5,232 nucleotides of DNA from Actinomycetes bacterium. Lineage in GTDB: Bacteria; Actinomycetota; Acidimicrobiia; Acidimicrobiales; Palsa-688. A program made the position numbers and the translations under genes. Where the stretch lies: positions 1-5,232 of the forward strand of contig JAKARG010000252.1 of NCBI GenBank assembly GCA_021819345.1, in the 5' to 3' direction. The stretch's first letter is position 1. The number at the start of each line of letters is the position of its first letter. Of this stretch, positions 1 to 5,232 are shown piece by piece. Under the pieces are notes generated by a model. It was given only the letters and a program-made list of their open reading frames with translations. It made no database searches and was not told the origin of the DNA.

Positions 1-46
1 GTATTACGTCGCCCGTCGGGCAGCCGAGGCGATGCGGTCCCTGGTC

Positions 47-283
47 CTACCTACGGTTGGACAGTGCCCCGTGCTGGTCGCCGCCCTGCAGCGCCCGACG
101 ACGGCGGACCAGGTGGACGACGCCGGCGACCACGCCTGCGAGCAGGGCGAGCTCGAGGATCGTCCATCCGATACCGAACAGCGCCATCACGAGCGACCTG
201 ACGACGAGCACGACCAGGACCGCAGCGCCGACGACCAGCGCCGCCTTGACGAGCGGATGGCCAGTGGACCGGTCACTTGCCAT
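47..283 (-). CDS. Small two-helix membrane protein of unknown function
   Basis: A 78-residue protein that I do not recognise as a named family. The sequence shows a short polar N-terminus, a hydrophobic helix at about residues 11-35, a short FGIGW turn, a second hydrophobic helix at about 40-59, then an arginine run (RRRR, 60-63) and a polar tail. The positive charges at both ends suggest a membrane hairpin with both termini in the cytoplasm. The ATG at 281-283 is preceded by a purine-rich stretch; agaggt (288-293) is a good Shine-Dalgarno match about 4 bases from the start, which supports a real gene. It begins 67 bases after the ribF stop on the same strand and could share its transcript. 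It lacks any catalytic motif. A holin-like or small envelope-stress protein is conceivable, but nothing in the sequence decides this. Confidence 0.7.
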   Translation of the reverse strand: MASDRSTGHPLVKAALVVGAAVLVVLVVRSLVMALFGIGWTILELALLAGVVAGVVHLVRRRRALQGGDQHGALSNRR

Positions 284-350
284 GTCGACCTCTCTCCTCC
301 CGGGACCCGAGGCGGCATCTCCGCTTCGGGCATCGGGCTCACCTCGGACG

Positions 351-1331
351 CTACGACGCTCGTGGAGCCTTTGCCGGTCGGCTGCCGAGCCGAGCTCGGG
401 TCTCCTCGACGTCCGCGCGCATCTGCGCCGTCAGCGCCTCGTCCGAGCCGAAGCTCTCCTGGCCGCGCTGGCGAGCGACCAGGTCGAGCACGGCCTCCTG
501 GCCGTAGAGGTCGCCGGAGAAGTCGAGCAGGTAGGCCTCCACCAGCTGCGGGCCGCCGTCGCGGTAGAAGGTCGAGCGCCTCCCGATCGACACGCACGCC
601 GGCCGACGCTCGCCGTCGGCCCCCAGGTACCAGGCCGCGTAGACCCCGTCCGCGGGCACCGCCGCTTCGGCGGGCACCTCCAGGTTGGCCGTCGGGAAGC
701 CGAGCACCCGCCCGCGTCCGTCTCCGTGCACCACGACGCCCCTCAGCTGGTGGGCCCTCCCGAGCAGGCCGGCGGCCGCCTCCACCTCGCCGGCGGCGAC
801 CAGCGCCCGCACCCGGGTCGAAGAGATCGGGGAGCTCCCGTCGCCGAGCAGCTCGGCGCCGGTGACGGCAAAGCCGAGCTCCGAGCCGAGGCGCCCGAGC
901 AGATCGACGTCCCCCTTGCGCTCCCGGCCGAAGCGGAACCCCTCGCCGACCACCACCACCCGAGCACGGAGCAGGTCCACCAGCACCTCCCGCACGAAGT
1001 GCTCGGGATCTTCGGCGGCCCGCCGCTCGTCGAAGTGCACCACCACGGTCAGCTCGACCCCCGCCTCGGCGAGCAGCCCGAGCTTCTGGTCGAGGTCGGT
1101 CAGGAGCCGGGGGGCCGAGGCGGGGCGGATCACCGCAGCGGGGTGGCGGTCGAAGGTCACCACTGCGGAAGCGCACCCGAGCCGGGACGCCTCGTCGCAC
1201 ACCTTGGAGATGAGCGCCCGGTGCCCGAGGTGGACCCCGTCGAAGGCCCCGATCGTCACCGCCGAGCCGCCCGAGACGACGGCGGGCGAATCGAGGGGCT
1301 CGTCGACCGCGCCGAGCTGCAGGACCTCCAC
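351..1331 (-). CDS. ribF: Bifunctional riboflavin kinase / FMN adenylyltransferase (FAD synthetase)
   Basis: RibF is a cytoplasmic enzyme that phosphorylates riboflavin to FMN and then adenylates FMN to FAD, both with ATP. The 326 residues are close to the usual length of bacterial bifunctional forms. The N-terminal nucleotidyltransferase domain (about 1-185) shows GAFDGVHLGH (28-37), the GEGFRFG segment (129-135) and ISSTRVR (169-175). The C-terminal kinase domain (about 187-315) shows GDGRGRVLGFPTAN (203-216), PADGVYA (226-232) and VEAYLLDFSGDLYG (264-277), where Glu265 aligns with the catalytic glutamate of the family. The usual IGTNPTF-type segment reads IGRRSTF (249-255), a variation that leaves the core residues intact. 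The start is a GTG (1329-1331), the first start codon after an in-frame TGA, and it places the FDG motif at the normal distance. No good Shine-Dalgarno sequence precedes it. It lies 95 bases after the sortase gene. In many bacteria rpsO follows ribF; here a small membrane protein gene does. Confidence 0.97.
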   Translation of the reverse strand: MEVLQLGAVDEPLDSPAVVSGGSAVTIGAFDGVHLGHRALISKVCDEASRLGCASAVVTFDRHPAAVIRPASAPRLLTDLDQKLGLLAEAGVELTVVVHFDERRAAEDPEHFVREVLVDLLRARVVVVGEGFRFGRERKGDVDLLGRLGSELGFAVTGAELLGDGSSPISSTRVRALVAAGEVEAAAGLLGRAHQLRGVVVHGDGRGRVLGFPTANLEVPAEAAVPADGVYAAWYLGADGERRPACVSIGRRSTFYRDGGPQLVEAYLLDFSGDLYGQEAVLDLVARQRGQESFGSDEALTAQMRADVEETRARLGSRPAKAPRAS

Positions 1332-1426
1332 GGCCGGCGAGGCTACCGGGACTCACGGCTCGAGCCCCCGAGCAGAGGCCGACTCGGGAGGCGGCACCCT
1401 TCGATTCGATGTGTTGGATCGTTATC
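1332..1426 (-). other. Sortase-ribF intercistronic gap with possible stem-loop
   Basis: This 95-base gap is the widest in the window. On the transcribed strand, 1383-1388 can pair with 1367-1372 (CCCGAG with CTCGGG) around a 10-base loop, and a G-U plus a G-C pair extend the stem to eight. No U-tract follows, so it is not a standard intrinsic terminator, and stems of this size arise by chance in DNA this GC-rich. It might attenuate transcription between the envelope genes and ribF, or the gap may hold a ribF promoter. I see no -10/-35 pair or FMN riboswitch consensus that I would call. Confidence 0.2.
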
Positions 1427-2557
1427 TCAGCCAGCCTGCCAGGAGACGAGATCGAAGCCGCCGGCTCCGACGCTCAGCCTGGCGGTCAGGTCGAGCTGGA
1501 CGCCGTCCCCGAGCACTACGCCATCGGTCAGCGTGGCGTAACGCACTACCGAGCCCTCGACCCCAAGGGTGGTCTGCATCGGCGCGGCGTTACCCACTAC
1601 ATCTTGGCCAGCGAGAGCGGTGACCGCGTAGTCCAGGGGAAGGCCGGTGTGGATGGCGCTCCACGTTGCGGTGGAGGACTCGGCCTCCCGTAGTGAGGCG
1701 AAGAACGCATCCTGCGCATCGGCGGCCGCATCGAGAGGATCGGGGCTCTGCGACCAGGAGATCGAGGGGTGCCCGTCCACCTGGAGGGTCCCGAGCGGTG
1801 TGGGGTTGGCTGCGAGAGTGGAAACACCGGCCCAGGCCGACGGCACACCCGCGGGCGGAGCAGGTCGCTGCCTGAGCGTGCCAGCCGCCTGGGCACCCGC
1901 GGCGGTCTCCCTCGGCGGTCCGACCTGTGTGGCCGTCAGGACGTAGCGCTGGTTGGTGAAGTAGAGCGCATCGAGGGGGTAGCAGGTGACGAGCACGAGG
2001 CGACCAGGGCGGTTGGCCACAGCAGTGCCGGCGGGGTCGACCCGTCCGCCGACGACCCGATAGTCGACCGTCTCGCACGGGTCGACCACGCTGATCACCT
2101 CTCCCGCCCGGAGGGAGGTCAAGCGGTGGAACCAAGTGACGTCGTGGCCGTCGAGCACCACGGTCCCCGGTCCCGACTGCCAGGACGAGGCCGGGTCATG
2201 GCCCACTGCGACCGCGAGAACCCCCTCGCCGTCGCCTTGCAGGACAGGGGCGACGAGCCCGATAGCGGGAATCTCGAGCAGCGCAGCCAGCCGGCCCGCG
2301 GGAGGTGTCGTCGACCTGCAGGAGGGGATGCTCTGGTCGGTGCCCGCCCGGGTGACGGGTGAGGTGCGGCGGTCTGTGGCGGGGGAGGTCGGGGGGCGGG
2401 TCGCCCTCGATGTCGGCGGAGCCGCGCTGGCAATGGCGGCTCTCTCGCGAGCCACCAGCGCCCCCCCGACCGCTGCGGAACGGGCGTAGAAGCCGACGAT
2501 GTGGATCACCAGCGCAGCCGCGATCCCGACCAGTGCCACACCGAGGACGGTGAGCAT
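1427..2557 (-). CDS. Membrane-anchored sortase with C-terminal extension
   Basis: Sortases are extracytoplasmic cysteine transpeptidases that cleave an LPxTG-like sorting signal and join the protein to the cell wall or to a pilin. This 376-residue protein has an N-terminal anchor helix (about 3-22), a Thr/Ser/Pro-rich linker (about 45-88) and a sortase domain (about 89-211). The triad is visible: His138 in LDGHDVTWFHRL, Cys192 in LVLVTCYP, and Arg204 in TNQRYVLTA. The TCYP context recalls class D more than the TCHP of actinobacterial class E, but the following DALYFTNQR differs from both, so the class is uncertain. Residues about 212-376 continue past the normal end of a sortase as a further domain that I cannot name. 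Cys80 and Cys161 are its only other cysteines. The reading frame stays open far upstream inside the preceding gene; the ATG at 2555-2557 is chosen because it has a strong ribosome site and puts a hydrophobic anchor at the N-terminus. No LPxTG-type substrate is encoded in the window. It follows the GT-C gene by 56 bases. Confidence 0.9.
   Translation of the reverse strand: MLTVLGVALVGIAAALVIHIVGFYARSAAVGGALVARERAAIASAAPPTSRATRPPTSPATDRRTSPVTRAGTDQSIPSCRSTTPPAGRLAALLEIPAIGLVAPVLQGDGEGVLAVAVGHDPASSWQSGPGTVVLDGHDVTWFHRLTSLRAGEVISVVDPCETVDYRVVGGRVDPAGTAVANRPGRLVLVTCYPLDALYFTNQRYVLTATQVGPPRETAAGAQAAGTLRQRPAPPAGVPSAWAGVSTLAANPTPLGTLQVDGHPSISWSQSPDPLDAAADAQDAFFASLREAESSTATWSAIHTGLPLDYAVTALAGQDVVGNAAPMQTTLGVEGSVVRYATLTDGVVLGDGVQLDLTARLSVGAGGFDLVSWQAG
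2342..2413 (-). repeat. Three tandem 24-base units encoding an 8-residue Thr/Ser repeat in the sortase linker
   Basis: Residues 49-72 of the sortase read TSRATRPP, TSPATDRR, TSPVTRAG. This is an exact 8-residue period with consensus T-S-P-A-T-R-x-x, in which Thr1, Ser2 and Thr5 are invariant. The DNA units have diverged in sequence but keep length, so this is an old or selected repeat and not a recent slippage. The segment lies between the membrane anchor and the catalytic domain and so would be exported. Thr/Ser/Pro-rich linkers are typical sites of bacterial O-mannosylation; modification here is an inference. Confidence 0.75.
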
Positions 2558-2563
2558 CGCAGG

Positions 2564-2569
2564 ACCTCC
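2564..2569 (-). promoter_or_regulatory. Ribosome binding site of the sortase gene
   Basis: GGAGGT on the transcribed strand lies 6 bases upstream of the ATG at 2555-2557. It is the best Shine-Dalgarno match in the window and decides the start of the sortase gene, whose frame is otherwise open for more than 1.1 kb upstream. Confidence 0.85.
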
Positions 2570-2575
2570 CGGCCT

Positions 2576-2606
2576 GCCACGCCGGCGGTGTGTGGCGTGG
2601 CGTGGC
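2576..2606 (-). other. Intercistronic stem-loop with alternative registers between GT-C and sortase genes
   Basis: GCCACGCC (plus strand, 2576-2583) is complementary to GGCGTGGC, which occurs twice in overlap at 2594-2601 and 2599-2606 because of a short tandem repeat of the pentamer gtggc. The transcript could therefore form either of two 8-base-pair stems, with loops of 10 or 15 bases. The stem ends 6 bases before the sortase Shine-Dalgarno sequence. No U-tract follows, so termination is unlikely; an effect on mRNA stability or sortase translation is possible but unproven. Confidence 0.35.
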
Positions 2607-2613
2607 GACCACC

Positions 2614-4713
2614 TCACCGAGCACCGGTCCAGGTCTCCGAGACGATCGGGGAGTACCCGAAGGGGAAGCCGGACTTGCCGACGGCCCAGGCCTGGAAGTA
2701 GAGCGGCTCGGACTGGACCTGGTCGTCGCGCACGACGAAGGTGGCGACGCCGTCGCGGTTGGTCCGAGTGCCGACCGGGCTCTGGCCCTCGGGGTGGCCG
2801 TCGATGGACGCCTCGGCCGGGATTAGCTGCGTCTCGCCGTAGATCACCTGCCCGAGGAACACCGGAACTCCCGCTTCGTGCACCGGTGCCCCGAAGTCCG
2901 AGCGCAGCTCGACCCGGATGCGAATCGGGGTGCCGATGGCAGCGGGGGCGAAGTAGCTCGGGGTGAGGCGGAGCTGGTAGGGCTCGGCGGTGTAGGGAGA
3001 TGACACCGAGACCGTCTCGGGGGTGTTGGTCACCGCCTCGAGCTGGAAGCGTGAGGTGATGCCCGGCATCGAGCCGACGTTCGGGGCCTCCAGGGTCACC
3101 GTCGCCGAGGAGTGCGGGGCCAGGACCGCCGGGCCGTCGACCACGTCCCAGTAGGAGGTCATCTGGCCGATGGAGTCGGTCCCGTAGTGAGGCGTGAGGC
3201 GGTTGTCGCTCGTGTTGGAGATCCTGGCCTCCAGCTTCCAGACTCGCTCGAACTGACCGTTGGTTCGGACCGAGACGATGCGCATGTGCAACGGCGCCGG
3301 CCGGGCGAGCGCAAGACCGCCAACGGCGAGACCGGGAATCAGGACCCCGGCGAGCGCCCAGGCGGGAAGGCGCCCGGAGAGAGAGCGCAGCTTCGCCGGA
3401 GCGGGCTCGTCCGCCGGTGGGGCCGGGGGCGCCGAGACGGTGGCGAAGGCGACCACCCAGACGGCAACGAGCGTCATCCAGTACTCGGCGAGGCTGCGTG
3501 ACGGCCACCACAGGGCGATCGACGGCAGGACGAGAGCGGCCCGCCAGAGCCGATCGAAGCGCAGCGCCAGCCCGACGAGCATCCCGGCGAGCAGGAGGAT
3601 GGCGGCGTCGCTGAACAGCTTCAGGTCCCCGCCTCCGACGCCGGCAAAGGTTGCCAGGTCGACGAAACCCTGCCCGTAGGGGATGGCGTGTTGGGTGAGC
3701 GGGCCGAGGATCCCCGCGAGCCATGCTCTCGGCCCCATGACGACGAATGGGGCGTCGATGAGAGCGAATGCTGCTACCGCGAGGCCGACATAGCGGGCGA
3801 GCACGCCCGACGCCCCCCGCCTCCCGAGCTCACGTCGCCGGCAGATGAAGATCCCGAGAGCCACGAAGGGGGCGATGAACCAGGCGAGCTGGGTCGTGGC
3901 GACCGCGACCCCCATCGCCACGCCGGCAACCCGGCCGCGCCAACCGAGCCGTCCGCCGGCACCCACCTCGGTCCATCGCCAGGCGACGAGCACCAGGGCC
4001 GGGAATGCGAAGATGGAGATATCGCCAGAGACGTCGTAGCCGAACAGGATCGGGAGGTCGAGGACCGCCAGGACTGCCAGCCCCCGCCACTGACGGGGAA
4101 GCACTAGGAAGGCCAGCACCAGTCCCGCCAGGCACGAGACGAGGTTGGCGACGATCACCGACTGCACTCCGCCGGTCAAGAGGACGAACGGAGCCGTCCA
4201 GAGCACTGACCAAGCCGGGTAGCCGAGGCTCCCCACGACCTTGCCGTTGAGCAGATATGTCGCGTACTGGATCGGCACCCCGTAGCGGTTGAGCGCCGGA
4301 GAGAGATTGGCCCCGTAGGGGTCCCGGCCGTGGAGGAACAGCGTCGCTGCGTACTGGACGAAGGCCGCCTCGTCGGTGCCGTAGCTCGGGTTGACCACGA
4401 GCACGCTCGCCGCCCAGGCGAGCAAGGTCCCGATGCCGGTGATGAGCAACGCCGCGTCGACCACGGTCATCTGCCGGCGACTGCGAGCCGTCATCGCGCC
4501 GACGGCAAGCAGCATGCTCGCCAGCGAGAGGACCACGGCGAAGCCTCCCGCGGCGGGGACCTCGATGATCCCCGACCAGACCGAGAACGCCGGCCCGGCA
4601 AGGCCGATTGCGGCGATCGCCGATACGACCCGATGGGTGTGCGTCGGAGGGAAGGATGTATGCCTCGACTGGGATGAGTCTCGCCGGACCGCGTCGAGTG
4701 TGGTGGACGACAT
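2614..4713 (-). CDS. Polytopic membrane protein, probable GT-C glycosyltransferase with exported beta-sandwich domains
   Basis: This 699-residue protein has about 11-13 hydrophobic helices by eye between residues 28 and 470, then about 230 polar residues. The first large loop carries an acidic TDE motif (113-115) followed by HGRDPYG (128-134), the layout expected of GT-C enzymes, which transfer sugars from polyprenyl-phosphate donors on the outer face of the membrane using an acidic residue in this loop. The sugar and acceptor cannot be read from the sequence. The C-terminal part looks like two beta-rich domains: about 475-585, with ISNTSDNRLTPH and GQMTSYWDV, and about 586-699, with GVPVFLGQVIYG, a TNRDGVATF turn and EPLYFQAW typical of bacterial Ig-like folds. 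By the helix count these lie outside the cell. The ATG is the first start codon after the upstream gene's TGA; its only Shine-Dalgarno-like bases (gagg) sit 1 base away, so initiation may be weak or coupled. The neighbouring polyprenol-phosphate sugar synthase supports the call. A non-enzymatic membrane protein with Ig-like domains remains possible. Confidence 0.68.
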   Translation of the reverse strand: MSSTTLDAVRRDSSQSRHTSFPPTHTHRVVSAIAAIGLAGPAFSVWSGIIEVPAAGGFAVVLSLASMLLAVGAMTARSRRQMTVVDAALLITGIGTLLAWAASVLVVNPSYGTDEAAFVQYAATLFLHGRDPYGANLSPALNRYGVPIQYATYLLNGKVVGSLGYPAWSVLWTAPFVLLTGGVQSVIVANLVSCLAGLVLAFLVLPRQWRGLAVLAVLDLPILFGYDVSGDISIFAFPALVLVAWRWTEVGAGGRLGWRGRVAGVAMGVAVATTQLAWFIAPFVALGIFICRRRELGRRGASGVLARYVGLAVAAFALIDAPFVVMGPRAWLAGILGPLTQHAIPYGQGFVDLATFAGVGGGDLKLFSDAAILLLAGMLVGLALRFDRLWRAALVLPSIALWWPSRSLAEYWMTLVAVWVVAFATVSAPPAPPADEPAPAKLRSLSGRLPAWALAGVLIPGLAVGGLALARPAPLHMRIVSVRTNGQFERVWKLEARISNTSDNRLTPHYGTDSIGQMTSYWDVVDGPAVLAPHSSATVTLEAPNVGSMPGITSRFQLEAVTNTPETVSVSSPYTAEPYQLRLTPSYFAPAAIGTPIRIRVELRSDFGAPVHEAGVPVFLGQVIYGETQLIPAEASIDGHPEGQSPVGTRTNRDGVATFVVRDDQVQSEPLYFQAWAVGKSGFPFGYSPIVSETWTGAR

Positions 4714-4758
4714 GCCTCTATGTGTGCGCCGGCAGGCGAATCGGTACCGTCTCTTGGC

Positions 4759-5232
4759 TCATCCGGCAACCTCCGCCGGGGCGAGAGGCGACTCCAAGAC
4801 CGGGCGAGCAACTCGCGATGCCCGGCAGGACCAGGTGACCCGGAGCCCCTCGGCCATGATGCCAGCGCTCATCTTGGACTCTCCCGAGGAGCGCGGCCGG
4901 AAGTGGATCGGGACCTCGGTGATCCGAGCCCCGAGGTCGACATAGGCGCGCAGGCTGACCACCTGGAAGCCGAACCCCGAGACGTCGAGGGCATCCCACT
5001 CGACCTCGGAGAGCAGCGAGGAGCGGAAGGCCCGGAAGCCCCCGGTGATGTCGGCGACCTCGATGCCGGTGACCCGGCGGGCGTAGAACCCGGCCGCCCG
5101 GCTGAGCACCTTGCGCCAGGCGGAGCCAAGCCCTTCGGCCGAGCCGCCCGGGACGTAGCGGGAGCCGATGACCACGTCCGCGCCGCCCTCGAGCTCGGCG
5201 AGCATCGCCGGGATGACCAACGGGTCGTGCGA
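4759..5232 (-). CDS. Polyprenol-phosphate mannose synthase-like family 2 glycosyltransferase (5' end outside window)
   Basis: Enzymes of this family move mannose (or glucose) from a nucleotide sugar to a polyprenyl phosphate on the cytoplasmic face, making the donor used by GT-C transferases. Only the last 157 residues are present. They open with SHDPLVIP, which in the family directly follows the metal-binding DAD motif, so the nucleotide-binding half lies off the right edge. Visible family signatures are GGADVVIGSRYVPGG (16-30 of the visible part), the SR...YARR segment (44-53), DITGGFRAFR (61-70), SGFGFQ (85-90), ITEVPIHFRPRSSGESKMS (104-122) and the following ...AEGLRVTW. There is no C-terminal membrane segment, so this is the single-domain form. 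The TTG at 5218-5220 is not the start, because the conserved sequence continues upstream of it. The stop is followed after 45 bases by the GT-C gene in the same frame. Mannose is the likeliest sugar from similarity to actinobacterial Ppm enzymes, but specificity cannot be proved from this fragment. Confidence 0.92.
   Translation of the reverse strand, partial: SHDPLVIPAMLAELEGGADVVIGSRYVPGGSAEGLGSAWRKVLSRAAGFYARRVTGIEVADITGGFRAFRSSLLSEVEWDALDVSGFGFQVVSLRAYVDLGARITEVPIHFRPRSSGESKMSAGIMAEGLRVTWSCRASRVARPVLESPLAPAEVAG

Noticed and set aside
11..21. Short palindrome gcccgtcgggc at the left edge, possible terminator
   Set aside because: The stem is only 4 base pairs with a 3-base loop and no T-run follows on either strand.
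1..46. Possible start of rpsO, which often follows ribF
   Set aside because: The minus strand of these 46 bases contains no ATG or GTG start and no sequence resembling the S15 N-terminus; any such gene would lie further left.
1332..1426. FMN riboswitch upstream of ribF
   Set aside because: The gap is only 95 bases and lacks the conserved multi-helix FMN riboswitch elements.
57..1541. Long plus-strand open frame of 494 codons opposite ribF and the sortase 3' end
   Set aside because: Its translation is low-complexity and shows no family motif, while the opposite strand encodes complete RibF signatures. Long antisense open frames are expected in GC-rich coding DNA.
1534..1600. Imperfect direct repeat resembling gcgtaacgcactac / gcgttacccactac
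   Set aside because: It lies inside the sortase coding region and reflects similar codons (VVRYA and VVGNA). Two diverged copies with no flanking element structure do not indicate a mobile element.
2350..2400. G-rich stretch on the plus strand that could form a G-quadruplex
   Set aside because: Only three runs of three or more G lie close together; a fourth needs a loop of about 21 bases. The composition is explained by proline and threonine codons of the sortase linker.
2558..3724. Upstream extension of the sortase frame giving a 765-residue protein
   Set aside because: The extra N-terminal part lies in a shifted frame of the GT-C gene, is rich in Arg, Pro and Gly with no domain, and the internal ATG at 2555-2557 has a strong ribosome site followed by a proper membrane anchor.
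4759..5220. A complete small glycosyltransferase starting at TTG 5218-5220
   Set aside because: The conserved SHDP preceding this codon is in frame up to the window edge, so the gene is cut by the window and does not start here.

Overview
The window is GC-rich and densely coding, with every supportable gene on the minus strand, so transcription runs right to left. High GC, GTG start use, a fused bifunctional RibF and a sortase together point to a Gram-positive actinobacterium. Acidimicrobiia or a relative is my best guess, but that is an inference from style and not a proven placement.

Layout in the order of transcription: (1) The 3' part of a family 2 glycosyltransferase resembling dolichol/polyprenol-phosphate mannose synthase (4759-5232, 5' end off the right edge). 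(2) A 699-residue polytopic membrane protein, probably a GT-C type glycosyltransferase using a lipid-linked sugar, with about 230 exported C-terminal residues that look like two beta-sandwich domains (2614-4713). (3) A 376-residue membrane-anchored sortase with a Thr/Ser repeat linker and an unusual C-terminal extension of about 165 residues (1427-2557). (4) ribF, bifunctional riboflavin kinase/FMN adenylyltransferase (351-1331). (5) A 78-residue two-helix membrane protein (47-283). The last 46 bases at the left edge hold no gene start that I can see. The intergenic gaps are 45, 56, 95 and 67 bases, so a single transcript is possible, and no stretch over 300 bases lacks a gene.

How the genes may work together: the first three form a plausible cell-envelope module. 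The cytoplasmic synthase would charge a polyprenyl phosphate with a sugar. The GT-C protein would use that donor outside the membrane. The sortase would attach or polymerise surface proteins. The sortase's linker carries three 8-residue Thr/Ser repeats, the kind of region that protein O-mannosyltransferases modify, so it could itself be a substrate. This link is inference. ribF is a housekeeping gene supplying FMN and FAD and has no evident functional tie to the module.

The most unusual points are the extra C-terminal domains on both the sortase and the GT-C protein, the repeat linker, and an in-frame arrangement in which only one TGA and 15 codons separate the synthase from the GT-C protein. 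No RNA genes, mobile elements, CRISPR arrays or convincing promoters were found.
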